Positions 54,763 through 63,612 are shown, counted from the first letter of the stretch. The stretch: DNA of 64,000 bases from Sporolactobacillus sp. THM19-2 (GCF_004153195.1 NZ_SEMC01000008.1:1-64000); one strand, 5' to 3'. Notes: a model not told the origin generated them from the sequence alone. Made by a program: numbers and translations.

Positions 54763-55940
54763 TTGAATCCCACCCCTGCTCTCTCATAGGCTACTTTTCC
54801 ACGACAAACTGTCATAACAAGATCGTTGTTCTCATCGAGAATAACAAAATCTGCATCCTTTCCAATCTCCAGTGATCCTTTTCTGTCGAATACATTGCAC
54901 TGCAGTGCCGGATTGATCGCTCCCATTTGAATGACGTCGTCCAGGGTTGCGTCAGTAAAAGCAAGTATATTTTTTATTGCCTGGTTCATTTTCAGGACAC
55001 TGCCGGCAATTGTTCCTGAGGCGAGTGTTGCCAGTCCGTCCTTAACGCGAACATTCTGACCACCAAGGTCGTAGACTCCATCTTTCAGACATTTAGCCCG
55101 CAAAGCATCGGTGATCAGAATAATCCGATCACTTCCCTTGAGCTTATATGCAAGATTGACCATTCCCTGGCAGACATGTTTTCCATCGCAAATCAGTTCC
55201 GTATATAAGTTATGGTGCAGCAAAGCGCCGCCGAGAACACCAGGTTCACGATGATGCATACCACGCATTCCATTATATAGATGTGTCACCTGAGTGGCAC
55301 CGGCGCCAATCGCCTTAATCACATCCTCATCCACACCATTACTGTGTCCAATTGAGGCGACAACATGTTCCTTAGCAAGATGATGGATCAGTTCCAGCCC
55401 ACCTTCTATTTCCGGAGCAAGCGTGACTTCCTTTATATTATGATTTGATTGTTCCTGCCAGCGATCAAATTTTTCTATATCAGCAGGTACAATATATTTT
55501 TCTGGCTGTGCACCGGCTTTTTCACTGCTTATAAAAGGTCCTTCAAGATGAAGCCCGATAATTTCTGCTTCCCCGGCTTTCTGATGGCCGATCACTTCAG
55601 CGGCATTGATAAGTGCCGCTTCAATAGCCTCATCTGACTGGGTAATGGTTGTAGCAAGAAATGAAGTGGTTGCTTCTTTCGGGAGAGCGGCAGCAATCGT
55701 ACTTAATGCTTCATGAGTTGCATCCATTGTATCCGATCCGTTCGCTCCGTGAATATGCATGTCAATCATACCGGGAATGCACTTATAGTCTGATGGAAAA
55801 TGCAGAACCTCGTCTCCTGACTGATCTGCCGATCTTCCGACGGCCACAATCTTCCCCTGATCAAAAGAAAGACTTCCTTCATTGATCCATTCCTGATCTG
55901 AATAAACGGAACAACCTGAAATTTTCTTAAGCATGATCAT
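54759..55940 (-). CDS. nagA: N-acetylglucosamine-6-phosphate deacetylase NagA
   Basis: Amidohydrolase of 393 residues that removes acetate from GlcNAc-6-phosphate. Metal and catalytic segments: PGMIDMHIHGANG, GLHLEGPFISSEKAGAQ, SIGHSNG, THLYNGMRGMHHREPG and ITDALRAKC. I start at the ATG at 55940, 5 bases after AGGAG; the longer frame reaching 55994 runs back into the promoter and operator. First gene of nagA-nagB-nagR. Confidence 0.93.
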   Translation of the reverse strand: MIMLKKISGCSVYSDQEWINEGSLSFDQGKIVAVGRSADQSGDEVLHFPSDYKCIPGMIDMHIHGANGSDTMDATHEALSTIAAALPKEATTSFLATTITQSDEAIEAALINAAEVIGHQKAGEAEIIGLHLEGPFISSEKAGAQPEKYIVPADIEKFDRWQEQSNHNIKEVTLAPEIEGGLELIHHLAKEHVVASIGHSNGVDEDVIKAIGAGATQVTHLYNGMRGMHHREPGVLGGALLHHNLYTELICDGKHVCQGMVNLAYKLKGSDRIILITDALRAKCLKDGVYDLGGQNVRVKDGLATLASGTIAGSVLKMNQAIKNILAFTDATLDDVIQMGAINPALQCNVFDRKGSLEIGKDADFVILDENNDLVMTVCRGKVAYERAGVGFN

Positions 55941-55959
55941 TGCATCTCCTTTTTCTTTT

Positions 55960-55989
55960 ATTTTATCACAAACAACAGCCATATGTCTA
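55960..55989 (-). promoter_or_regulatory. Predicted nag operon promoter
   Basis: Minus strand TAGACA (55984-55989), 18-base spacer, TAAAAT (55960-55965), 20 bases before the ATG. The -35 box is part of the NagR-type palindrome, so a bound repressor would block it. Confidence 0.5.
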
Positions 55990-55993
55990 GACA
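55984..55993. promoter_or_regulatory. NagR/DasR-type operator (dre-like)
   Basis: Perfect palindrome TGTCTAGACA, with the TCTAGA core typical of dre sites bound by NagR/YvoA/DasR. It overlaps the -35 element of the nag promoter. Confidence 0.65.
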
Positions 55994-56010
55994 ACTAGAC
56001 TTAAATGCAT

Positions 56011-56922
56011 TTAGATGTGTTCTGCCATTCTGACTATCTGCTCGCAAAGCCGATGCGTTTCAAGGGCGTCATCCTTAGAAATCGCTTCAGCTTTACCTTT
56101 AGCTGCTGCCTCAAGAAAAGCATCGACAATCTGTGGAAAACCACGTTTATATAAAGTAGGGGTCCAGTCATTAAAAGACCGTATGGATTTATCCATTCCA
56201 TGGACCCATTCCCCCTCCACCAGATTCTTAACCCAAAATTCTCCCTGAGGAGACATCACCTGAAGGATTTCTTCATTGGCTCCGCTCGTGCGATTCATTA
56301 ATGCACAAGCCTGTTCCCCATTCGTTGAAAATAAAACGGTCAATCCAGTAAATAAACCGGTTTCATTTTTCTGAGCACGGACAGTCAGAACATGAACAGG
56401 ACCCCCCAGGACGTATCGAATGGTGTCAACGACATGAATAAAATCATCAAACACAAACGTTCGCACATCCTTTGGATCGTTTACTCTGTTTTTTTGAAGA
56501 ACAACCATCGTTTTGTTTTTGACCGCTTTTGCTTCACTGTTCAGCGGAGCATAGCGGCGGTTAAAGCCTGTCATCAGCATGACATGTTTTCTTCTGGCAA
56601 GTTCAGTCAGCTCTTTTGCTTTTTCATAACTGTCAGCAATGGGCTTATCGACGTAAACAGAAATGCCGTGATTCAGTAATTCAGTGACCAATTTCGGATG
56701 AGCGAGTGTTGCAGCATGGACAAAAGCCACTTGAATGCCACTATGAATCAGCTGGTCAATTTGTGAATATACATGCTGCCACCTGTAACGCTGACCAACA
56801 CGCAGCAGAGTTTCCCTGTTTCTCGTACAGATGTGACACTCTATACCCTCTTTTTTGGACAAAACCGGCAAATAGGCTTTTGAGGCTATAGATCCGATAC
56901 CGACAATTCCGACTTTTAACAC
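56011..56922 (-). CDS. Gfo/Idh/MocA-family oxidoreductase
   Basis: NAD(P)-dependent dehydrogenase-type protein of 303 residues. Rossmann motif VGIVGIGSIASKAYLPVLSK is at the N terminus, VDKPIADSYEKA carries the family EKP-like motif with K, and GFNRRYAP follows. The C-terminal half is the substrate/dimer domain (DDFIHVVDTIRYVLGG). Substrate unknown; sugar or inositol derivatives are typical. Shares the orientation of nagA but lies upstream of its operator. Confidence 0.85.
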   Translation of the reverse strand: MLKVGIVGIGSIASKAYLPVLSKKEGIECHICTRNRETLLRVGQRYRWQHVYSQIDQLIHSGIQVAFVHAATLAHPKLVTELLNHGISVYVDKPIADSYEKAKELTELARRKHVMLMTGFNRRYAPLNSEAKAVKNKTMVVLQKNRVNDPKDVRTFVFDDFIHVVDTIRYVLGGPVHVLTVRAQKNETGLFTGLTVLFSTNGEQACALMNRTSGANEEILQVMSPQGEFWVKNLVEGEWVHGMDKSIRSFNDWTPTLYKRGFPQIVDAFLEAAAKGKAEAISKDDALETHRLCEQIVRMAEHI

Positions 56923-56953
56923 ATAATCCCTCCTGTAAATACGTTTATAAAAG

Positions 56954-56978
56954 GAAAAAGAACCCGATATGGGTTCTT
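56954..56978 (-). terminator. Terminator after yneF
   Basis: AAGAACCC (56958-56965) with GGGTTCTT (56971-56978), 5-base loop, T run TTTTT on the minus strand. Six bases after the yneF stop. Confidence 0.75.
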
Positions 56979-56983
56979 CGTCC

Positions 56984-57199
56984 TCACTTCATCTGATTGT
57001 TGATGGCTTTCATCATCTGATTGAGTTTCTTTTGCGATGGGTGCTGTCCCATTTGTGTCATCATGACGCGAAGCATCTGTTCATTAATCGGCGGATTCTT
57101 TTTTAGGTAGTTCATCATATATTTACGGGCAATCAGAAAGCCAAGAATGACCCCTGCTGCAAGACAGAGTACGCCCACTAATATGTATAACCAGAGCAT
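56984..57199 (-). CDS. yneF: YneF/UPF0154 family protein
   Basis: 71 residues: one N-terminal membrane helix ([20 protein letters not shown]) followed by [20 protein letters not shown], the UPF0154 signature, and a Met/Gln-rich helical tail. GGAGGAAA lies about 10 bases before the ATG at 57199. Function unknown; conserved through Bacillales. In B. subtilis it lies close to yneA and lexA, as it does here, but yneB, ynzC and tkt are missing between them. Confidence 0.85.
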   Translation of the reverse strand: MLWLYILVGVLCLAAGVILGFLIARKYMMNYLKKNPPINEQMLRVMMTQMGQHPSQKKLNQMMKAINNQMK

Positions 57200-57289
57200 G
57201 TGCCTGTTTCCTCCTTGTGCCAACTATTCTACCTCAGTTTACACTAACACAGGAAAAGCGGTCAACCTTGCATCAGTGAAATTCCGCGT

Positions 57290-57337
57290 AAAAAAAGAGA
57301 AGGCCCGATCCTGTATTATATCAGGACCTTACCTTCT
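57290..57337 (-). terminator. Terminator-like hairpin overlapping a promoter-like sequence
   Basis: AGAAGG/CCTTCT (57298-57303, 57332-57337) plus TCCTG/CAGGA (57309-57313, 57322-57326), seven T on the minus strand. The same bases contain a possible promoter TTCAGA-17-TATAAT (57315-57343) reading toward yneF. Confidence 0.55.
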
Positions 57338-57508
57338 TCTGAAGGAGGATGAAAAATAACCGGTCGGTGAAAGGCAAGGTAGTTCACCGAGAGGAAATTC
57401 ACATATTTTAATCGGCATCGCATAATTGCGATACACGCGATTAAACGAGTTTGATGTTGTATCACTACAATGGATTTTTATGACCCTTTGTTATATAACA
57501 GTATACCA

Positions 57509-57535
57509 CAAAAAAACTGCCATGCAAACAGGCAG
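57509..57535 (-). terminator. Terminator in the yneA-yneF gap
   Basis: CTGCC (57517-57521) with GGCAG (57531-57535), 9-base loop, then seven T on the minus strand. It ends a transcript that either runs on from yneA or starts within the gap. Confidence 0.65.
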
Positions 57536-57805
57536 AGAAAAAAATTATTACTATTTAAAACAGTGGAGAGACCACGGCATCAATCGATCCAATGCCTTCT
57601 TTATAATTTTGAAGCATCAGTCAAGTCATCCAGCGTAAAGGGTATGACACCCTGATGGTTCACGAGTGACCCTTTAAAAGGTTCACCCGATTAATCACAC
57701 TTGTCTGTGAATTGGGGATTGTGAAAAAACGGGTTTTGCTGTTTACATGGTGGCATTTATCCCAGGCCTGAATCTTAAAGCACAGGTATCCTGCCATAAA
57801 CATTT

Positions 57806-58099
57806 TTATTTATGTACAGGAATAAACAATTCCTGGTCCGGCTCAATGTGATTTCGGGTGATCCTGTTATGATCCTCTACCCACTGAATGAAACCATTTC
57901 TGGTTAATCCAGGCGTTTCCTGCCCGTATTGTCCCGCTATGGACCATAAAGTTTCACCTTCATGGACGGTTATTGCTTTATATGAATCATTATCTGCAAC
58001 AACGTTCTTCGCCATTAAAAGAAAAAGGGTTATCGAAAGGATAATAAAAACAATGATATATGAAGTACCTGATTTTTTGTGTTGCTCTCTTGTATTCAT
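57806..58099 (-). CDS. yneA: Cell division suppressor YneA
   Basis: SOS-induced inhibitor of septum formation. 97 residues: an N-terminal membrane helix ([20 protein letters not shown]) and a LysM domain from about residue 42 ([17 protein letters not shown] ... ELFIPVHK). Divergent from lexA over a region with LexA boxes, as in B. subtilis. The usual partner yneB is not downstream. Confidence 0.9.
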   Translation of the reverse strand: MNTREQHKKSGTSYIIVFIILSITLFLLMAKNVVADNDSYKAITVHEGETLWSIAGQYGQETPGLTRNGFIQWVEDHNRITRNHIEPDQELFIPVHK

Positions 58100-58165
58100 T
58101 TCACATTCCTCCGTGTATATACGAATTTACGTTCCCGGGAATATTTGTTCTTCTTTATTGTAATC

Positions 58166-58179
58166 AGCACATTTGTTCG
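58166..58179. promoter_or_regulatory. LexA box (distal)
   Basis: Reverse strand reads CGAACAAATGTGCT, 12 of the positions of the Bacillus LexA box CGAAC-N4-GTTCG type are kept on one side and partly on the other. It lies between yneA and lexA. Confidence 0.55.
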
Positions 58180-58190
58180 TGTCAATCATT

Positions 58191-58204
58191 CGAACGAATG
58201 TTTG
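58191..58204. promoter_or_regulatory. LexA box (proximal)
   Basis: CGAACGAATGTTTG, a near match to CGAAC-N4-GTTCG with one substitution, about 64 bases before the lexA start. A third weaker site (AGAACAAATATTC on the reverse strand) lies near 58139-58152. Confidence 0.7.
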
Positions 58205-58267
58205 CATATAAATTTTTTGGATGTTATAATAAATGGTAGAAAAAAGGGAAAAGGGGCAGTATGCAGT

Positions 58268-58882
58268 ATGATAAAACTCTCTAATCGGCAGCAAGCTATT
58301 CTGGACTTCATTAAACATGAAGTCGCAACAAAGGGTTACCCACCGTCCGTACGTGAAATATGCGATGCTGTAGGACTTGCTTCAAGTTCAACCGTTCACG
58401 GGCATCTCGCACGACTTGAAAAAAAAGGACTGATCCGGCGGGATCCGACAAAACCCCGTGCCATTGAAATTCTGGATCAGGATGACGATACATATAAAGA
58501 AAAAGCTGTACCTGTACCCGTAATAGGAAAAGTGACTGCAGGTATGCCGATCACCGCTGTTGAAAACATTGAAGAATATTTCCCGGTACCGCGTTCTATG
58601 GTAGAGGATGATGAAGTTTTTATACTGAATGTCACCGGGGAGAGTATGATTCAGGCAGGTATTCTTGATGGAGACAAAGTCATTGTCCGCAAACAGAGAG
58701 CAGCTGAAAATGGAGAAATTGTTGTTGCGATGACTGAGGATAATGAGGCAACCGTTAAGCGTTTCTTTAAAGAAAAAGACCACATCCGTCTGCAACCGGA
58801 AAATCCTGCGATGGATCCCATTATTTTAAATAATTGTGTCATTTTAGGTAAAGTGATCGGTGTTTTCCGTGATATACATTAA
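58268..58882 (+). CDS. lexA: SOS repressor LexA
   Basis: 204 residues, normal length. N-terminal winged helix with [14 protein letters not shown] and [24 protein letters not shown]. The self-cleavage bond is A91-G92 (VTAGMP), with the catalytic dyad S126 (TGESMI) and K164 (ATVKRF). The start is the ATG at 58268, 11 bases after AAGGGG; the long frame beginning at 58079 runs back through the operators and is not credible. Autoregulated by the boxes upstream. Confidence 0.96.
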   Translation: MIKLSNRQQAILDFIKHEVATKGYPPSVREICDAVGLASSSTVHGHLARLEKKGLIRRDPTKPRAIEILDQDDDTYKEKAVPVPVIGKVTAGMPITAVENIEEYFPVPRSMVEDDEVFILNVTGESMIQAGILDGDKVIVRKQRAAENGEIVVAMTEDNEATVKRFFKEKDHIRLQPENPAMDPIILNNCVILGKVIGVFRDIH

Positions 58883-58898
58883 CAGCGGAATCTAAGAT

Positions 58899-58933
58899 GC
58901 CCGGAAGAAACAGACATCAGGTTTCTTTCGGGC
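58899..58933 (+). terminator. Terminator after lexA
   Basis: GCCCG-GAAGAAAC (58899-58911) with GTTTCTTT-CGGGC (58921-58933), one wobble pair, then ACTTTATAT. The T tract is modest. Confidence 0.55.
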
Positions 58934-59029
58934 ACTTTATATGTATTTGTCAAATCCTGCATCATGACAGCGTGTACATACTTTTCAAAGTTGGGTACAA
59001 TAGAGATATAAAGAATGGAGGGATAGAAA

Positions 59030-59371
59030 ATGAATGAACAATTAAAAAAGATTTTTCTCACGGGTCTCGGCGCGACCCTGGCCAGTAAAGAGAAAGCGGA
59101 TCAGCTGTTTGGCAATCTGTCTCACAATGGCAGTGCAGCAGCAGATGAAGCGAAAGCTTATTTATCAAAATTGAGTGATAAAGGTCAAACTAAGACGGAT
59201 CAGTGGCAAAACGACATGAAGAAGGATATTCGTGAATCGATTGCTGATCTTGGGTTTGTTACTTCAGAGAAGTATCAGAAGCTGGCTGAACGTGTACAGA
59301 TTCTGGAACAAAAACTTGCTGAATCTGAAAAAAAAGGCTCGATAAATGATACGGAATCGCCCAAACAATAA
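59030..59371 (+). CDS. Phasin-like coiled-coil protein
   Basis: 113 residues, amphipathic helical throughout: LTGLGATLASKEKADQLFGNL then AAADEAKAYLSKLSDKG and a C-terminal heptad-like LAERVQILEQKLAESEKK. Resembles the phasin/PhaF-like family, whose members coat granules or act as helical scaffolds. GGAGGG lies 7 bases upstream. It is 20 bases upstream of the ABC1 kinase gene and likely cotranscribed. Confidence 0.7.
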   Translation: MNEQLKKIFLTGLGATLASKEKADQLFGNLSHNGSAAADEAKAYLSKLSDKGQTKTDQWQNDMKKDIRESIADLGFVTSEKYQKLAERVQILEQKLAESEKKGSINDTESPKQ

Positions 59372-59391
59372 ACTTCAGCAAGGTGAGGATC

Positions 59392-61071
59392 ATGATTGGA
59401 AAACGCATACGCCACATGAAAAGATATCGGGAGATTGTTACGGTCCTGGTTAAGTATGGGTTTGGCTACATGGTCCGGGATGTGGGTCTGCTCCATCTCC
59501 TGTCGCTTCCAAAACAGATGGTATCAGATTTTTCAGGGAACGGCAGTAATCGTAAGCCGGTCGGGCGAAGAATTCGACTGATGTTTGAGGAACTCGGACC
59601 AACATTCATCAAGCTCGGCCAACTGCTTAGTCTGCGTTCGGATATTATACCTGAAAATATAGCTAATGAACTGCGAAAATTACAGGATCGGGTGACTCCA
59701 ATCGATCCTGCTTCGATTAGACATGTGATTCATGATGAATTTGGTTTACCTCCGGAGAAGATTTTTGCCTCTTTTGATGACAACTGTCTGGCTGCTGCTT
59801 CAATAGCACAGGTTCATCGGGCGACATTGAAATCCGGTGAAGAAATCGTCGTAAAGATCAGACGGCCAAACATAGAAAACATCATTGTAAATGACATCGA
59901 TATCCTGCGTGATCTTACTGCTCTTCTGGAAAGGCACTATCAATGGGCAAAAGACTTTCAAATCAGCGCATTGGTGGAAGAATTTTCAACTGCTATCCGC
60001 AGTGAGATGGATTATTTCAGAGAAGGTCGAAACACGGAGAAACTGAACCGTTACTTTTCAGATAATGAAAATATCATCATTCCCAAAGTATTTTGGAAGT
60101 ACTCGAGCAGCAAGGTCCTGTCACTCGAGTACATTCATGGTGTTCGATTCAATGAACTGCTTCACCTTCATAACGATAAGTTTAGCAGCAGAGAAATTGC
60201 TGAAAGACTGGTTCGGTCATTTCTGGATCAGGCACTGGTTGTTGGTACGTTTCATGGTGATCCGCATCCTGGTAACCTTTTTTTCTTTCCCGGTAATAAA
60301 ATCGCCTATATTGATTTCGGTCAGGTTGGCATTTTAAATGATGAGATGAAACAGAATTTTGCTAACCTGATTATCGGACTGATGAACGGCGATACAAATC
60401 TTCTTTACCGTACCATTTTCCATATGTCGGTCATGCCTGCCGATCTGGATGAGCGGCAGTTTAAGGAAGATCTGGAAATGCTCAGAGATAAATACTATGA
60501 CCTTCCCTTTAAGGACATTCATATAGGAAAGGTCATACAGGAGATTTTTGAAACAACCAAAAGGTATCATATCTCGATCCCTAAAAACTATTCTCTTCTC
60601 GGTAAAGCCCTGATTACTCTGGAAGGGCTCATCACCAGACTGGATAATCAGTTCAGTATTCTGGAATTTGCTGAACCATATGGTCGAAAACTCATGCTTA
60701 ACCGTTTGAATCCGGAGCGAGTCGGCAAACTGCTTTGGAACAGAATTTTCGAAGCTGCAGAAAACAGTTCCCGTCTGCCCGCGCTCCTGAAAAAAGCACT
60801 GACTCACCTGAACAGAGGCCAGACACATGTGGAAATGGAACTCCCACAGCTCGAACAGCTTCTTTCAAAACTTGACCGGGTAGCCAATCGTATCTCTTTC
60901 AGTATTATACTCCTCGCATTCAGCATCATCCTGACGGGACTTATGATCAGTGAAACGTTTGGAAAACACCCTTTTATCATAAATATACCTGTTCTCGACA
61001 TTGCTCTTGCCATAGGTTCTTTTATGTTCCTGCTCATCCTGCTGGCTATTTTTCGATCGGGGAGATTTTGA
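59392..61071 (+). CDS. ABC1/AarF/UbiB-family atypical kinase
   Basis: 559 residues. Kinase-like fold with KLGQLLSLRSDIIP (KxGQ motif), EFGLPPEKIFASFDD, AAASIAQVHRATLKSGE, VVKIRRPN (ATP lysine), the catalytic loop FHGDPHPGNLFF and YIDFGQVG (metal Asp). Two C-terminal hydrophobic helices (IILLAFSIILTGLM and ALAIGSFMFLLILLAIF) anchor it. Members support quinone synthesis or lipid homeostasis; here a menaquinone user, with men genes elsewhere in the window. The ATG at 59392 lies 6 bases after AAGGTG. Confidence 0.88.
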   Translation: MIGKRIRHMKRYREIVTVLVKYGFGYMVRDVGLLHLLSLPKQMVSDFSGNGSNRKPVGRRIRLMFEELGPTFIKLGQLLSLRSDIIPENIANELRKLQDRVTPIDPASIRHVIHDEFGLPPEKIFASFDDNCLAAASIAQVHRATLKSGEEIVVKIRRPNIENIIVNDIDILRDLTALLERHYQWAKDFQISALVEEFSTAIRSEMDYFREGRNTEKLNRYFSDNENIIIPKVFWKYSSSKVLSLEYIHGVRFNELLHLHNDKFSSREIAERLVRSFLDQALVVGTFHGDPHPGNLFFFPGNKIAYIDFGQVGILNDEMKQNFANLIIGLMNGDTNLLYRTIFHMSVMPADLDERQFKEDLEMLRDKYYDLPFKDIHIGKVIQEIFETTKRYHISIPKNYSLLGKALITLEGLITRLDNQFSILEFAEPYGRKLMLNRLNPERVGKLLWNRIFEAAENSSRLPALLKKALTHLNRGQTHVEMELPQLEQLLSKLDRVANRISFSIILLAFSIILTGLMISETFGKHPFIINIPVLDIALAIGSFMFLLILLAIFRSGRF

Positions 61072-61656
61072 TCAGACATGAAGTAAAAAAGTTCGTGCAC
61101 CAATTGTATGGTCCAAATCTCCGGCAAATTTGTTCAATGTTTTTTGTGCACTCGAGACCTGTTCTACCGAATTCTTACCTGATTTCCGGATCAGTCGTGA
61201 ACATTCAGCAGATATCTGTCTGATCTGATACTCATCCACCCCCCTTCCAGCCATGTACAGAGCGGCCAATCTCTCGCCTTCCGGATAAAGACGATGCCAG
61301 GTATCTCCCGGCTGGTTCGAAATCATCTGGCAAGTCATCTTTTGTGAGTGATCTACCACAGCAAGCAGTACATCCTGCACCTGATGGGGTATCCTTCGAA
61401 TACGAGTCGTCAGCCAGTCCCATTGATCCTGGCTGATCTTGTATGCCTCATCACGGAATAAAAAGTTTTCTCTAATTTCACGTAAGGCAGAGGCACTTCC
61501 TGTACAGCAAATAATCTGACTGTCGGAAATGCGCAGAGCACTGGGTTTACTTCCCGGTCTGACCACAATCTTCCCCTGTTTATTCATATCCACCAGGTGG
61601 TTGTCACTGACTACCGAAGCCCATTGATCTGATGCAATGATTGAAACAAAGCTCAT
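61072..61656 (-). CDS. Uncharacterised protein, possibly Ntn-hydrolase-like
   Basis: 194 residues. The opening FVSIIASDQWASVVSDNHLVD, followed by LRISDSQIICCTGSASALREI, resembles the beta-strand start of proteasome-type Ntn-hydrolases (I-x-x-x-D...A-x-D). The residue after Met is Ser, not the usual Thr nucleophile, and no clear second-lysine pattern stands out. The second half is helical (QISAECSRLIRKSGKNSVEQV). It is convergent with the ABC1 kinase gene, with no gap. I would call it hypothetical. Confidence 0.5.
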   Translation of the reverse strand: MSFVSIIASDQWASVVSDNHLVDMNKQGKIVVRPGSKPSALRISDSQIICCTGSASALREIRENFLFRDEAYKISQDQWDWLTTRIRRIPHQVQDVLLAVVDHSQKMTCQMISNQPGDTWHRLYPEGERLAALYMAGRGVDEYQIRQISAECSRLIRKSGKNSVEQVSSAQKTLNKFAGDLDHTIGARTFLLHV

Positions 61657-61749
61657 AAAACAGATTCATCCTTCCACATGAAATATCACTCTTTCCCTCC
61701 TTCTTATCATAACAAATTTAGACCGTTAAGGTTTATAGAAGCGGAAACA

Positions 61750-61777
61750 TTGCAATTTTCGGCAGAAGTCATAGAAT
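61750..61777 (+). promoter_or_regulatory. Predicted promoter of pyruvate oxidase
   Basis: TTGCAA (61750-61755), 16-base spacer, TAGAAT (61772-61777), about 100 bases before the ATG. A weak catabolite-response-like sequence (61736-61749) overlaps upstream but has three mismatches to the consensus. Confidence 0.45.
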
Positions 61778-61884
61778 AGACTTATAAGGTTCACTGGATT
61801 GTAAAATTTATATAGAGAAAAATTCTGAACCATTCATGAACCGATGTTTCAGAAGAAGTAATCTTTTGAAGGAGGATTATCCCT

Positions 61885-63612
61885 ATGGGAAAAATCAAGG
61901 CAAGTGAAGCAGTTGTTTCATTGTTGGAAAAATGGGGAATTGATCACATTTACGGTATCCCCGGCGATTCAATCGACACCATGGTTGAAGCGTTGAGAAA
62001 AAAAGAAAGTAAAATTAAATTTTACACGGTTCGCCACGAAGAAGTGGCCTCGCTTGCTGCCGCCGCCTACGCAAAGCTGACCGGTAAGATTGGCGTTTGC
62101 CTGGCAATTGGCGGCCCCGGTGCCATCCACCTGCTTAATGGTATGTATGATGCGAAAATGGATCATGTTCCGATGCTTGTACTGGTTGGACATATTCCTT
62201 CGAAGCTGACCGGGACAGATTATTTTCAGGAAGTCAATACCGTTGATCTTTATAAAGATGTTGCGGTATATAACAAAGAAGTGACAAGTGCCGAGAGTTT
62301 CCCGGTAGTGGTCAATCAGGCGATAAGGACCGCTTATCAGGAACGTGGAGTAGCTGTCCTTTCTATTCCTGATGATGTGCCGCTTGGTGAAATCTCTGAT
62401 CAGGCTGCTCAACTTTCCACAGTTTTTGAAAAGAAAATTCCCGGACTCGTTCAGGATGATTTAAGCGATGCGGTTTCTCTGATTAATAAGGCAAAAAATC
62501 CGGTCATTCTTGCCGGTGTCGGCGCAAAAAGCGCGAAGAAGCAGCTAAAAGCTTTTGCAGAACGAATTTCCGCCCCGGTATGTGTCACGCTGCCTGGTAA
62601 GGGCGCACTGCCTGATGACCATCCGAATTTTCTGGGGAATATCGGTAAAATCGGTACGAAACCATCTTATGAAGCCATGAAGAGCGCAGATCTGCTGATT
62701 ATGGTGGGTACGGATTATCCTTATGCCGCATATCTTCCGGAGGGTGCAAAATGCGTTCAGATTGACATTGATCCGGTGAAGATTGGCAAGAGATATTCTG
62801 TCACGACAGGTGTTGTCGGAGATGCCGCTGAAGCGCTCGCATATTTGAACGAACACACCACACCGGTCAAGGACCGTCCGTTCCTTAAATCCTGCCAGGA
62901 TAAGATGGCAAAATGGCTGAGTTGGATGGAAGAAGACAAATCCGTGAATAAGACGCCAATTGCTCCTCAGGCAGTGATGAAGGCTGTCCAGTCCATCGCT
63001 GAAGACAATGCGATTTTTTCCGTTGATGTCGGAACAGCCACGGTCTGGTCAACTCGTTATCTTCATGTGACGAATCAGGACTTCATCGTTTCCGCCTGGC
63101 TGGGAACGATGGGATGCGGACTCCCGGGAGCAATCGCCGCAAAACAGGCATTCCCTGATCGTCAGGCTATTGCAATCTGTGGTGATGGCGCCTTCGCTAT
63201 GGTTATGCAGGATTTTGTCACAGCAGTCGAATATAATTGGCCGATCATTGTGGTCGTCCTGAACAACAAACAGCTTGCCTTTATCAAGTACGAACAGCAA
63301 TCTGCCGGTCAGCTGAACTACGGCATTAATTTGCATGATATTGACTATGCCAAATTTGCTGAAGCGTGCGGTGGCAAGGGATTCCGGGTTGAAAAATATG
63401 AAGATCTGCAGGGTGCATTTGAAAAAGCGAAAGACTCTGATGTACCGGTTATCCTTGACGTAGCTGTAGACGAAAACGCAGCTCCGCTTCCTGGAAAGAT
63501 AGTCATGGATGAAGCGAAGGGCTATGCCAAATTCGCATCTAAGTCCGTGGTCGAAAACCATAAATTTGAAAAAATGCCACCTATGAAAGATGTCGCGAGA
63601 CGTTTCTTATAA
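61885..63612 (+). CDS. Pyruvate oxidase (ThDP/FAD enzyme)
   Basis: 575 residues. Three-domain ThDP flavoenzyme: GIPGDSIDTMVEAL and TVRHEEVASLAAAAYAK with the cofactor-activating Glu near 52-53, FAD/NAD-like middle domain (VILAGVGAKSAKK), and C-terminal ThDP domain with ICGDGAFAMVMQDF and VVLNNKQLAFIK. Matches acetyl-phosphate- or acetate-forming pyruvate oxidases (SpxB/PoxB). ThDP binding places it away from acetolactate synthase, but that related activity cannot be fully excluded by eye. GGAGGA lies 8 bases before the ATG. Ends in a strong terminator. Confidence 0.9.
   Translation: MGKIKASEAVVSLLEKWGIDHIYGIPGDSIDTMVEALRKKESKIKFYTVRHEEVASLAAAAYAKLTGKIGVCLAIGGPGAIHLLNGMYDAKMDHVPMLVLVGHIPSKLTGTDYFQEVNTVDLYKDVAVYNKEVTSAESFPVVVNQAIRTAYQERGVAVLSIPDDVPLGEISDQAAQLSTVFEKKIPGLVQDDLSDAVSLINKAKNPVILAGVGAKSAKKQLKAFAERISAPVCVTLPGKGALPDDHPNFLGNIGKIGTKPSYEAMKSADLLIMVGTDYPYAAYLPEGAKCVQIDIDPVKIGKRYSVTTGVVGDAAEALAYLNEHTTPVKDRPFLKSCQDKMAKWLSWMEEDKSVNKTPIAPQAVMKAVQSIAEDNAIFSVDVGTATVWSTRYLHVTNQDFIVSAWLGTMGCGLPGAIAAKQAFPDRQAIAICGDGAFAMVMQDFVTAVEYNWPIIVVVLNNKQLAFIKYEQQSAGQLNYGINLHDIDYAKFAEACGGKGFRVEKYEDLQGAFEKAKDSDVPVILDVAVDENAAPLPGKIVMDEAKGYAKFASKSVVENHKFEKMPPMKDVARRFL

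Larger units (their letters stand above)
57200..57805. other. Gene-free, hairpin-rich stretch between yneF and yneA
   Basis: 606 bases without a supportable gene. On the minus strand it holds at least four hairpins and two terminator-like structures, described separately. Short in-frame peptides lack ribosome sites; a 70-codon plus-strand frame (57426-57638) has no family features. Confidence 0.5.

Noticed and set aside
57340-57412. Short plus-strand ORF beginning ATG after GAAGGAGG (57349)
   Set aside because: The apparent Shine-Dalgarno sequence touches the ATG with no spacing, so translation is unlikely; only about 20 codons.
61736-61749. Catabolite-response-element-like sequence upstream of pyruvate oxidase
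   Set aside because: Three mismatches to the cre consensus at invariant positions; noted but not called.
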